DNA from: Rallus limicola
Lineage: Eukaryota; Chordata; Aves; Gruiformes; Rallidae
Length of the DNA: 64,000 nucleotides
Assembly: GCA_022605955.1 (NCBI GenBank)
Contig: JAKCOZ010000007.1
Coordinates: forward strand, 32,776,991-32,840,990
Reading direction: 5' to 3'
In this document: in pieces, positions 1 to 12,100 of the stretch
Numbering within the stretch: the stretch's first letter is position 1
How the letters are laid out: each line of letters opens with the position of its first letter
Notes under the pieces: model-generated
The model's input: the letters and a program-made list of their open reading frames with translations, nothing else
What the model was told of the DNA's origin: nothing
Database searches by the model: none
Made by a program: the position numbers and the translations under genes

Positions 1-3000
1 GGGAAATACACTGTAGGGAACAATCCTGGAGACAGACTACTAGATATTTCTCTTCATTGTCTGTGATTATCTGCATTCATATTTTTTTTTACCGATGTTC
101 AAAAATGGGAGCGAGGTAAATGAAGGTTGTGTCCTTCAGTTGCTCAGCTATGCAAGCTGAAAAAAACAAAGGGTTTTGATTTCTTAATGACATTACTTAA
201 GTGAAGAACACTGACCTTTCTTTAAAAAGGAGAACAAGAGACACCTTTATAAACTGAAAAAGCAAGAAATTGCCAGCCTGTGAGCTCAGACTCAGGCAGG
301 AAGATCAAACACTGAATTCCAGTGCTGTGACAGGAAGATCCCCTCAGACACCCCCAGCAATGTATGTTTTATCAAGGGGGAACAATGTTTTTCTTGTACG
401 AGTGCTTGGAATTCCTAATTAATTTTGTGCAATATTTATGAAAATTTTGGCTAAGGAGTTTGCTTAGTCATCCTTTTTACTGTCTCCATACTCTCAAGTA
501 TTCAAAGAGGCAATTGATTTTTTGGATGATTTGGATATGTTTCTCCATTAAATGTTATACCTCGTCGGTGATGGGGAGTCATCTATGCATGCAAACAGAA
601 TAAATTATACTCCTATATATACTCCTGTTAAACTGCTAGAATGGTCTACATGGCAGGAATACTCTTGATAATTGAGTCACTGCAAGCTTTTAGTTATTTA
701 AATGCAAGAGGATGTTTCCATTCATGAAATAAATGGTATACTTACTAACCTCAGTTAGAAAGCAGGAGAAAGAAACTTAATGGACCTCCTGTCTCACATC
801 TCTTTGTAGAAGAGTTTAAATTCTTCTGCTGAAAATTCCATGTTTCCATTGACTCCCATAGATCAAGACCAAGAGAAAAAAAATGAGAGTGAGATATGAT
901 CGGAGCGGAATTTCCCTTATTCACCTGGAATCAGCATAGTTCTTCAAGCCACTCAACAACTGTCTTAACAATCCTTAGACTGTGTTTGCTTAGCATATTA
1001 TCACAATACAAGGCTAAGTAGTCCAAGGCTGCAGTAGGTTGGTCCAGAGGGTGAAGTGGGCCCACAGGACATCTGAAGACAGTGAGTTCTTGTTACTACC
1101 AAGTTGCTCCCAGTTGGTACTTCACAAAGTGTACCAGTTGGTACAGCCACAAAGTGTTTCTTCATTGATTTTTCTTTTTCAGATCCACGTAAGCAGTGTG
1201 TTAGATATAGTAGTCACATGGCCTTTCTTGTAGCTTAGATATTATTGTAGTCAAAGTGGTGCTTTTCTTTCTCTCTGAAAGGCAAAGGAGTTTTAGTGGG
1301 TGCATGCATTGCATGTATACGTGCACGTTTATACATACATGTATACATAAAGTTGCTAGCCTATCTACAAGCCCCATGAAGTAGAAGGTAGATATAACAG
1401 AGACATTAAAGATATTTAGACTAAAATTTGAACCTGAAAGCTTTAACAACGTTCTTTATCTTTAGGTAAAGAAGATGATTCAGATTTAATGCTTCTAAAT
1501 ATTCTTCTCTTCCGAGGGCTGTGTGAATGGTGGAGACATTTTTTCAGATTACTAAGAACTCCTGCTCAAAGATGGTGTGTATATTTATGAGAGAGCAGTG
1601 TGTAGTCAAGTAGATGCTCTAGAGCTGAACAAAATGATTCTGTGCCAGGTACTGCTCTGCTGCATGACCCTCATGTCCATTAACTTGAAAGGTCTTTAGA
1701 GCCAAAGTTAATTCCCCCTGTATATCAAACAGAGATGTGTTCCAGCTGGGAAGCTCACCGGGGCATCTCACTGCTGCTGGGCTGCCAACAGCGTGAAGAA
1801 ACCCCCAAATGGAACAGACTGAAATGTTGCATAGACCCATCAGTCAATTAAATTCCTCTTGTGCTGCTAATCCTCAGGATTTAGGGATGGCCAAGTGTTG
1901 TTACCTTATCTGCCACCTATAAAAGTCTGCATGTGGCTGAGAGGCACCAGATGAGTAAGAAATCTGGGCAGTGTTAGGCTTCTCCACTCCCTACCCCTCC
2001 TCCCAGCTCTCAGAAAACACTTTCCACAATTCTTCCCTCCCTCCCCAAAGCTAAACCCTTGGGTCACTCTTCCTAATCCCCTACACCACACCACTCCAAC
2101 CTCTGAATTCCATGCCTAACCTTCTAACCCCTATTTTGCTGGATGCGCAGATGTGAGTCTTGTTAATTCTTACACAAACACTGTGAAACAGGCATGCAGC
2201 AAACAAGGGAGACCTGACATGCAGCCTCAGACAGGAGACAAGTTGCTCTTTTTAAGTCTCTGTTTTATGGCTTTGTACTTTGCTATTCAGAACCAGTTTG
2301 ACGGTGTCCAGATGGTATTGCTAAAACACACATAGCTTAGAAAAAATCCAAACACTCAGCTGTGGTCATAATGTTTTGTAAACCACATGCAATTTATCTC
2401 TTCATACAGTCTGATTTGATCACCACTGTTGCATCACAAAGGATCGCGAAGAATTTCAGATGTAAATTAGGCTCCCCAACTTGTTATTCTTGTGGTGGAG
2501 AGACTCCCTTGCATGCTACAAAATGTGGTTAAACATAATTTTTCCTTCCATTTAAGATGTATATTGATTCTCTTTAAAACCAATATGGGAAAAATGCTGA
2601 CACGCTGCCAATAAAAAAATGTATGTAGGAAACTACACTTTTTTTTTTCTCGCTTTTATCTTCAGGTTTGGTTAAAGGTGAGATTCACTGTTTTATTTAT
2701 GATCTTTATGTATCAGGACTGCATCCTTAAGGGAATATTAACTGATCAACTAACAGCCCAAGTTTTATTCAGAAATGTATCTAGACATCTGCTGTATCTG
2801 ATCATTAATGTGTATTGACACTTCAAGAACTTAGAAGCTAATCCTGCTTATATAAAATTAGACATTTATAAACTTATAACAAGTACAGTCTTGCACAAAC
2901 CGGTTCGAATACCATTGTAATTTTTGCAACAGGTACTTGGAAACAGGGAACAGGATAAAGCATCATCATGCTGCAGGTGAAGCTGAAAATTGAGAGTCCT

Positions 3001-3037
3001 CAGTGAATCTTTTCAATCTGAATGAGCTATTAGCTGG
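1..3037. other. Unique non-coding stretch
   Basis: I see no gene and no recognisable transposon. Open frames are all under 80 codons and show no known domain. The stretch holds a two-copy 24-bp tandem repeat near 1110, an alternating purine-pyrimidine patch around 1300-1345, a pyrimidine-rich block at about 1980-2100 and a T-run near 2640. Splice-like sites exist but none frames a convincing exon. Confidence 0.6.
1110..1158. repeat. Two-copy tandem repeat, 24 bp unit
   Basis: Two adjacent copies begin CCAGTTGGTAC (at 1110 and 1134) and end CACAAAGTGT. They differ only by a few bases and one inserted base between the two blocks. This looks like a recent slippage-type duplication in otherwise single-copy DNA. 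Confidence 0.85.
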
Positions 3038-3480
3038 TGTGGTGGTTTGACCCTGGCTGGAGGCCTGACACCCAGTCATTCTATCACTCCCCTTTTCAGC
3101 TGGACAGGAGAGAAAATATATATTGAGAGGCTCAGTAAGAACAGGGAGAGATCATTCTGCAATTAGCGTCACAGGCAAAACAGACTCAAAACAGAATAAA
3201 GGAAAGTGTAATTTATTGCACTACACTGCACACCCAGTGATACCAGAGTTGGGTAATGAGAAGTGAGGCCAGATCTTAAAGCACCGCCCCACACCCCTCC
3301 CTTCTTAGCAGACTTCACTTTAGTCATGATTTTGCTCCCTTCTTCACCCCCGCTGGTGTCACAGGAGGACACAGGGATGGCGGTTTCAGTCAGTTCCACA
3401 GGAGCTGTATTGGGAAGCAGCTTTAGTGCAGTGCTGGGAGTGATGCACAGGGGTTAGGGCTGCAGGAGGGCAGAGGAGTT
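3038..3480 (-). mobile_element. Partial ERVL-type LTR, 3' portion, inverted
   Basis: The plus strand begins TGTGGTGGTTTGACCCTGG, the reverse complement of the 3' terminus of a common bird ERVL-type LTR. It continues with the family's landmarks: the CAGCTGGACAGGAGAGAAA block, AGGGAGAGATCATTCTGC, GGCAAAACAGACTC, and a TTTATT box (AATAAA on the minus strand) near 3212. A second copy sharing these landmarks in order lies at 33970. Similarity between the two is clear to about 3345 and then fades, so the right boundary is approximate. No internal retroviral genes adjoin it, so it is probably a decayed solo LTR. Family assignment is from memory of the consensus. The short frames here are not viral proteins. 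Confidence 0.75.
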
Positions 3481-4491
3481 GTTTGGGCCGCTGCTACTCA
3501 GATCCCTCACTTTCTCATTATTTGTCCCCAAAAGCTGCTTGTTCACATCTGACACTTGGGGGAAGAATAGGGGGAATTCTCTCCACTTCCATCAATTGAT
3601 ATTGCATGTGTGCCTATTACTTTAGTACATGTCATGTTTCATAAAATGATCAGGCTCTTTTCCTTAAACCCAGCTGTAGTTTTTGACTCTGTTCCACCAG
3701 TAACAGCTGGTAAGGAATGGGTTTCTTGCTGTAATTAAATTAAATATTTTGGTGGTTTAGCTTTTCATTGGAGGTTTATTTTTTAGCTAAGTTATTTTGG
3801 GTTTGAGTTGTTAAAAAGAAGAAATTAAGCTTATCTTTTTCCATGAAAATGCATTTGTATCAGAGGAAAGCATGAGGACAATTTGTCTGTTTGCTAAAAT
3901 GCTGCTTTGCTTCAGACCCCATGTATATTACACCAGTGTGATGTGAGCACCCTGGAACAGTTTGCAAACCTATTTAGTTTTGTATTAAGCTGTTATCTTT
4001 CTCAGCACAAGTAGTAAAGCAGCAGCCTTGGAAAGACTTTTGCCCTGGAAAAACATGAGAGGCTTTTCTGTCAACCTCCCACTGAGTGTGTCCAGAGCAG
4101 CCCTTGGTACATCAGGATTTGAGAGATGGTGCTAGATACATTTCTGAGATGAATGAGCATGACACAGTGCATGAGATAGTGATGGATGAGGGTCCATGCC
4201 CCAGGCTTGCCTTGTGGTGTCCCTTGCTATTGCAGGACTCCAACTGCCCTGCATGGCTGGCTGAGGCGGGCTGTGAGGCAGAGCCTTTCTGGGCTGATGG
4301 GTCATATGGTGTTTGTAAAACAAGAACTAATACAAGCTCATCTCATACTAACAAAGTGAGGATACAATAGCTGTGGGTAAGCAGCTGAATTTCCTTTAGC
4401 AGGAGGGATAACACATAGTGTTTTGTGCAATAAAACTTTATGCCTCTTTGTCTGTGATCATGATAGGTTTCCTCCAGAATCAGCAAGCAAA
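3481..4491. other. Unique non-coding stretch
   Basis: No gene or repeat is recognised. The first ~80 bases may still belong to the LTR on the left. A 94-codon frame at 4086-4370 has no recognisable domain, and its length is expected by chance. Confidence 0.5.
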
Positions 4492-4600
4492 CAGAATCAC
4501 AGAATCACAAGGTTGGAAAAGACCTTTAAGATCATCAGTTCCAACCATTCCCATCCTAAGATAAACCACATCCCTAAGTACCTCATCTACCCTTTTTTTA
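4492..4600 (-). mobile_element. CR1 LINE 3' end, inverted fragment
   Basis: The sequence opens with repeated CAGAATCA octamers followed by AAGGTTGGAAAAGACCTTTAAGATCATC, split by 20-base limit here as AAGGTTGGAAAAGACC then TTTAAGATCATC; this is the reverse complement of the CR1 3' terminus. Downstream comes the CCAACCATTCCC block. Only about 100 bases are recognisable, so the element is severely 5'-truncated. It faces another CR1 3' end 165 bases to the right. Confidence 0.85.
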
Positions 4601-4764
4601 AGGGTATCCCCTTGTACTTCATTTTCCATTGAGTGAGACAGGCATGTGCTGGGCCTGGAGGCTGCATGTAGGTTGTGGGCTGCAAAACTAGCTGCATGGC
4701 AATGGGGAGAGTGGGTCACAGTTACTCTATCTTACTGTGCTGCAGCTGTGACTCCTCATGCAGA

Positions 4765-4979
4765 AAGGGAGGTTTATACTGGATATTAGGTAAAAATCTT
4801 CATTGAAAGGGTGGTCAGGCATTGGAAGAGGCTGCTCGGAATGATGGTGGAGTCACCATCTCTGGAGATGTTCAAAAAACACATAGACATGGCACTCCAG
4901 GACATGGTTTAGTTGACTGGACAGATGGTTAGACTTATCTCAGAGGTCTTTCCCAACCTTAAAGATTCTAGGATTCTAG
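4765..4979 (+). mobile_element. CR1 LINE 3' end, sense fragment
   Basis: It begins near GGGAGGTTTATACTGGATA, the segment encoding the extreme C-terminus of CR1 ORF2 (usually GGTTTAGATTGGATATTAGG). It runs through the 'GGTGGTCAGGCATTGGAA' region and the short 3' UTR, and ends in ATTCTAGGATTCTAGG octamers. All reading frames are broken. It is 5'-truncated, as most CR1 copies are, and lies in opposite orientation to the CR1 fragment at 4492. Confidence 0.9.
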
Positions 4980-7900
4980 GACATGGTTGAAGATAGGGTA
5001 GGCGAATGAAGCGTTATGGTCCTGGAGTTGGAGACCAGTTGCAATGTGACTTTGCCTGCTCCTCAGACCCAGGCACCACTGCTGAGGAAAATGAAGTGGG
5101 ACCTGGCAGTATGTGCATTTCTGCTCCTTACTGTCCAGAGGGCTCAGTAAGTCTGAAGAGTTTGTAGTGATATCTTACATGTGACAGGCTGTCTATTACA
5201 AGATGGCCTTCCTAACCAAGACAGAGCAGCCCACGAACTCCAAAGGCTCCTCTTTATCACAGCCCAGTCCATCCTGTCCCTGCTGATGGTTACGGATGAA
5301 TGTCTCCCTGCAGTGTGGTGTGTCCTCTTCTCCAGAGGGAGTCACAGGGCTCAGCATGTCACCAATGAAGGTCCAACACTAAGAAAATTGAGAATTTGTC
5401 CTGTCCATTGAGATAGCAACTTGATGGGTTGTGCTGGTGGGCCCTCTGTGAGGAAAACATACACTCCAGCCTACCAGACAAAGCATAACCACCATCATCG
5501 AAAGGGGAAGGTGATTTTAGCACTGGCTAGAGTTAGGGTGTGGGGCAGTTTTCATCTTTTCGTTTGATTTTTTTGCCTTATTTCATTTGGAGTGATGAAA
5601 TAGCTCATATTCTCAGAGGCAGAAATTCTCCCACCTTGAAAATTTAACTTGAAACATTAAAGTAATCTTCTGTTTTAGCCCCTCTAGACCTCAGGCATAA
5701 ACGGTTTTCATTTGGTGCCCAGCTAATTAGCTTGTTGAGAGATGTTAATAGTTAAGATAATAATTACTATACCTTTGCAACTGACCTTGAGGTAATTTTA
5801 ATGCAGATACTTTAAAGATAAAAATAATTATTTCTGGATTTTTTTATTAGAACAAAATCAATTGTATACTTATATTCTTTCCCTATTTCAGGTGATAAGT
5901 TTTAACTAAAACACATGAAAGTTCAATAACAACTATTGAATGTAGGGGAAAATGACCTCACTTCAGCATGGCTGATAAAGAAGATTTGGAAATGGGCTTC
6001 ACTGCTTGGTGTAGATATGCTCCTTCAGTAGTTGAGAACAAAGAACCCACAACTTTATTCACAATTTATCCTTTTCTTCCTGAGCACTGTTTAACCAACA
6101 GTGACCAGCAGGTTTGGGATCTACAGAGTTGGCAAAATAAAGTGCAAAAATGATTTCTGCTGTAAGTACAGAAATAGAGAAAAACACTTCACCCAATCTG
6201 CTGTGTGGCTTTGCTCTTCCTCATCACTTTCTGCTTTCAGAGCTGCATACAGTTTTGATGAAGGTTCTCTGGGATGGTGCAACCTTGGAAGAACCCCCTT
6301 TTACAGATGGGTATGTTGGGGCAGAGTCATTAATCTGGTTCCCTAAACCTCACTGTGACCCCTTATGTGTGGATGACAGAGCTGGGTACCAAATGAAAGC
6401 CATTTATGTGAGAGTGGATGCCTTACCCCTCCTGGCAATCACAAGCAAAACACAGAAGTAAAAGACTTCTCTCTGCTTTGGAGCTAAGGGATGTTCCTTC
6501 TGATCCCAGCACTCTGGGGTTATTGCACTGATGTGGTTTATGGAGTAATTAAATCTGCAGAATATAGTTAGGTGCCTAAATGCCTTTTTAAATGGTATTT
6601 AAAAGATGAATTCTTGAGGCATTCAAAGGCACTGCCTCCCATCGGTAGCCACCAAGGCCAATGGGCTATTGGTGCTTAAGCCACAGCATGGCCTTGAGCC
6701 AGAGCACTCAGCGCTGTGTGGGAGCAAGCCCAGAATGGCCTTCTCACAATACACAGCTATCTATTTCACGTTAATTTGTATGACTTTGAAGCAGGAAGAT
6801 AGCATGGCACAGTCTATCCTCTTGTTGAACAGCACCCTGAAAATTATTGCTGTAGGTACGTACAGCGAGACCAGTAAGCGAAATGCTCTTTTCTCAGGCC
6901 AGCCGCATGCCAGCTCGCTGATTATTTGCTGTATTTGATCTGGCGTATATCTACCATGATTCATTCTCTGCAGCCCCAGGAAAATGTTCTCTATAAGGAT
7001 TTTAGAGGCTCTGTTGCTCAGCATTAGGAAACAGAAGGAAATTCCTTCCGAATATATTCCATCAAAGTGGTGGGCTAGATTTTCTTAAGACATCAAGCCT
7101 GTTAGGAAAAAGGAGAAAAAATGGCATGCCCGTATTATCATGAGAGAAGGAGAGTGTAGTTTGCAGGCAGAGGCTGAGACATAGTGAAACCCTCTTGTAC
7201 TGAAAAATAACATTTTTGTAAATAATGCACGGAGTAAAGGGTTTCATGCTGTCTGTCTCATTAGCAACCTGTCTCACTCCCCACTTTTTTCCTGTGAAGA
7301 AGAGGAAAATCTGCTCTGGCTTGTAAAACCAGAGTGGGTGCTTGGGTGACTTTATTCTGTTACATCTATTTACCCGCTCTGGACTTAGCATCCTGTAATA
7401 GGACCTGAGCTGGTGTGTGGACAGGCTCCCCGTTCAGGTGTCAGGCAGGATACGGCACATCATAAAAGAGAACCCACTCACACTGTGGGAGGGGAGCTCC
7501 CAAACACTATTTGCATGTGGTTATAATGGAGCAGGGCTGGACAAGAGAGCAGACCAATTATGTGCAAACCAGACCTGCCTAATGAACAGTCAGCATTATT
7601 TAAAACAGAGAGGGATATATTCTAATGTGAAACAATCTGCCTTTAAGCTGAGTTAGATAAATTTCTCTACTTTATACTTGCAGTGGTGTGTGGCAGAGCA
7701 GAATTTTAGATACCTTTTTAACTCTATCTGGTTTAGGGTGGTGCTGAGGGTTCAGACCTGTAAAAGATTCAGCTTGAAAATTATTTTTGTCTGTGTACCT
7801 GGGGAGCAGGGAGGAGCTGCTGGAGGTATCTGGGCCAAATGTACACTCTCAGTCCTTTTTTTGTTTTCTCTTTTCAGGTGTTACTGATTCAGGTATGAAT

Positions 7901-9035
7901 CAGTACAGGGATGGGACAACTCAGCGGGTTTAAATAGCCCAGGATGCTGCAGTGAGGCAGGCTCTCTCCCCTGCAGTACTTTCCTGCACCATTGCAAGCC
8001 AATCCTGTGCCTCATATTTCCCCTTCACTTCGTCTCCTTCAAGGAATTGCTCTTCCTAGCCTAGCACAGAGGACCAGACAGTGGTTAGTCAGAGAAGGCT
8101 GGATGGAAGATTTAGTAAGATGAGGGGTTTAGCAAGACAGGAGATTTAGCAGGTTTCACCTCTGCTGACCTCATTCTCAACCAGTTGCCTTTGTCTGGAG
8201 CCAAGGCCCCATACAGGGCAGCTTCTCCTGCGGCATGTCGCTTGCCTGCAGATTATCTGACCTTTGCTTTTCTCCAGCACTGGTAACACTTACAAAACCT
8301 GATAGATCAGACAACAAACCTCAGCTTTTATAATGGCTTAAAAATATCCCATACAAATGGGACCAGGGCAGTTTTGGCAAGCAAAGACTGTGGGCAGCCA
8401 AAGCTCTGCTGCTGCAGTGTCATGTCCAACCCTTCCCAGGATGGGTGGGCATGGCTTCTCAGAGCTGCTGCTGCAGAGCTGATGGGGGAATCTCATCACA
8501 TGTGCTCCTCGGTGCGCCAAGCCATGCAGGCAAAAAGGATTTTGGCTTAACTCCCCAACACTTAAGCTGACCAGAAATAATGTCAGTATCCTGCAGGTTT
8601 AAATCTGAGTTCCATTCTCCCTTCTTTGTGGGTTGTGTTCTGATCAGCGCTCCTTTGTCTTGGCAGGCAATGCTATTTCTAATTTGTATAATAAAATCTG
8701 TTGTCTCCTTGGACCATAAGTTTTTCTTTGAACTACATAGACGCCAATTGTTATTGAAATGTGTGACATTCATTTGGTGTGTTTGTTCTCAGGAAACTAA
8801 ATGAGGAGATTTTTCATCTTGTTCTGTGTGGATTTGCCAAGCTAACAGGCCATATTTTATCTGCAACAGGCCTCTAAATACCCAGTCTTCTGTCAAATTT
8901 GAGTAGAATTCCTGATTTCTTCAGTGTAAATATGAAAAAAAAAGAAGCAGGACTCAGGCACCTACTCTTCATTATGCTTCATCCTTCCTATACAGTGAGA
9001 TGCACCAAAGAGAAGGGAACAACATGCCTACACAC
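4980..9035. other. Unique non-coding stretch
   Basis: No supported gene. The longest frames (109 codons on the minus strand at 7062-7391 and 103 on the plus strand at 6150-6461) have no recognisable domains and overlap several other frames. The compositional landmarks are an AT-rich patch at 5750-5900 and a CTG-rich patch at about 8405-8480. Confidence 0.55.
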
Positions 9036-9135
9036 ATTTTTACAGGTGGGGAAACTGAGGCATGACTTAGTGGTAAAGGAGAAATAGAGCTGAGATACTG
9101 AGAGTCAAAAAGCAGTGCTCTGTTAGCTATGTCAC
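9036..9135 (+). repeat. MIR-like ancient SINE relic
   Basis: TTTTTACAGGTGGGGAAACTGAGGCA (read as TTTTTACAGGTGGG + GAAACTGAGGCA) is the hallmark core of MIR/CORE-type elements. It is followed in the expected order by AGAGCTGAGA, a degraded 'TGAGAGTC' block and GTGCTCTGTTAGCTATGTCAC, the counterpart of the 'CTCTAACCACTA' segment. The order of landmarks makes chance unlikely, although divergence is high. It probably predates birds. Confidence 0.6.
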
Positions 9136-12100
9136 AGAGCCTTCTGCACAGAGCTTGCATTAACATGGTCCAACAACCTCTTAAATGCTGCTGAGTCTAT
9201 CCTGGTAATGCATCCATGAAGTACTGATGTTGTGCTTATGCAGATGGGATCCTGAAGGAAATAAATCTGTACTTTAGGAGCAGGGGAAAGAATGACATAC
9301 ACACACAGACAGAAGGAGGGACGTGCATACTGTAAACTCTGATCCACTGGGAAAAAGAAAACTGCTCAGTTGGGCCCCAAATATTCAATCCTTAATATAC
9401 CTCTTATTGATTTGTGGACCTGGTCTTCAGTGTTCTCAGTCAGGGCTTCTGGAGTGAGACCACCAGCAGGCATTGCTCAGTGTTGGATGTCAGCAAAGCA
9501 GCTCACAGCATGCCAGGTTTTGCAGAGCTGTATCATTGTTTTTCAGTGCTGATGGGGCACTTTGCTGGGAGGAGGGTGTCCTCCCATGTCCTGAATCCTG
9601 CTCAACAATCTTGGTAGCCCCCCAAGTTAATCCTCGTTTTGCACTGTCCTCAGCTTTTTTTGGAAAGGATTGCTCCAGGGAGTGCAAGTCACCTGCAGTG
9701 GAGAGCAAGCATGGGAAAACTTACACTGGTATCATGTAGCTGGTCCAAAACTTTGTACCATTTTGTTCACTTCCTGGGGAAAACAGTTTGGAAAACAGCA
9801 CCGAGATCCCTGGCTATCTCATGCACACAGAACAGAAGACTCTCCCCCTTACAATGCTTGCTGGAGCAAGGTGAAGGCACATGAAGCTATGGGACTTACA
9901 TTTGTAAGGAACCAGTAATCTCAGGGTTTTAAAAAACTGATGTGGGAATGCGGTTGCTGCATGGTGAGGGAGAGGGCGAGAGAGCAAGCAGCTCTGTTGT
10001 CTGGCTTGTGAATTTGTTTCACCTCTCCAAGCATCCTCTCCCCTCATGCAGAACCTGATTATGAAAGGTTCCTGTGGCTGCAGTGAATTTCAGCCTATAA
10101 ATATATTAATTTCTGTTTTGTGCACTTTGCGCATCATTGCAGTACTTCAAATGTTGCCTCAGCATGTTGTTCATTACTGAATCACTGAGAACATATAGAA
10201 AGAAGTATGTGGGCTGTGAAATATTTTGTTTTTGTAATGCTTGGCTTGCGTCTCTGCAGTATTTAACTTCCAGTCTACATTTGAAGCATATAGGTTGTAA
10301 TAATGTTTGACATGGGTGTCAAATCCGTTTGTCTAGCTAGAATAAATCCTGTTTCTCTTTTGCATTTGTCTTTATCAGTCCAAAAGCTATGGGAAGGTTT
10401 CTGTCAAAAATGAAGGCAAGGAGTTTTCTTTCATCATTAAAGGACAAAATAGAATATCAATTAATCTATTCTAAGGTCAAAGCTGCACAAAAAGATGTGT
10501 TTTATCATAATTTTGACAGCTGTGTTATCTTTCTTTTTACAAAAAAGAAAATTTCAAAGAATTTTGCTTTATGCGTTTCACAGAATATGCCTGTATGTTG
10601 GAAATTATGCTACTAGTGGAATTTTGAAAAATTAGTAATCTTTCTTTTTCATGCTGATATGTCAAACTACTTGAGGGGAAAAAAGAAAAAATAAAAGACA
10701 AGCTGTGAACAATTCAGCTACCTGATTTTGATTTTTAATTCTGAGTATTTCTAACACTGCTGAAATGCAATGCCATGTAAGTGTATCGGTTACAATTTAT
10801 CTCCATATTTATGCTTGGGAATGCAAATAGAAGAATGCTGTAAGTGATGCTGGCAGCAAAAAAGAAGGTGGGAGATGGAAAATTATTGTCAAAAGGCTGG
10901 CCAGGAGCTGTCCCTCAAGATGTCTTTGTAATGAAAAATATGCTTCTTTATTTTGTGATTTATGCTTTTCAAACTATCTTGGAATGAAAAAATGCTGTCA
11001 AAATATGCAAAATAGGAACTAATTTTTTCAAACAACTTGAGTGTTTATAGTACTAGCCCAAAATGCCAATAACCAGGGTCTGACTAATCTTTAAAAGCTT
11101 CTCTTATTTATGTGATTTCTGATTATATTTTTCATGTTTTTATGAGGCCCGACTGAAAGCTCACAGGTTCTCTGGCTGAACTGCCTGTCTGCAGGGAGAG
11201 TTACCCAGTGTAGCTCTAGACGAGCTCATGCAGGGAGAAAAGGAGAATTTATCTCGGCTTTAATCTGGACTGAGCTCCCTGGAATTTCAAATTGGAACTG
11301 GCTGCAAAATGGAGACAAATTTTCATTAAAAAATTGGCAAGATGAAACTTGTCACTGTTTTTCACACACACCCCCCTCCTCCCCTACACCCTTGCCCTCA
11401 AATTTCAGCACTGGTAATATGAACAGAGAAATTGTCAAGCTGAGTAAATGTATTTAGAAGCTTGCTACAAATGGTAGTCCTGGCTGTTTCCTTTGAACGC
11501 ATGGAAGGATGAATTTATACAGGAACTCCAAAAGACCCAAAACCAGCTCCTGCTTTTGTGGATAAGGGCAGATGCCAACAATCCCAACAATTAGCTCCAG
11601 TATTTAAGTTAATGTTGACCTCAGCCAGCTGCAATTTATACGATTCTTCCTTTATACCTCCTAATGCTGGAGAGTTTATTGTTTTCTTATGAAAAAATGA
11701 TTTTTTTTTCTCAATTTAAAGCTACAGCTCCATGCAAATACAGAAGAGGGTCACAGAAGCTTTCAGCAAACAGTGAAAAGGAAGTGACACGCTTAAACAA
11801 GGACATCTTTCATGAAAAACCAGTAAAAAGTCTTTAGTGCTGACCTGACCGCACACACTGAAGATGTTATTGCTTTCCACGGGATATGTTAGACTAAGGG
11901 TAAGAGCTTTTCAAAATCCTGTTCTAGAAATAGGGGTTGCTTCTTATAGAGCCTGTTTCACCAAACCTGTGCTCCTCTCTCACTTACCACTGAGATACGT
12001 GATCTCAGGTTGCGCATTATTGTGGTACTCGGCCAAAGCCACTGCAGAGATGCAAAGACCTGAATGCATGAGAAGGATGCAAAATATTGGTGGGGATGGT

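Noticed and set aside
8400..8480. CTG-rich patch as a trinucleotide repeat
   Set aside because: Only two or three consecutive CTG units at each spot, too short to call.
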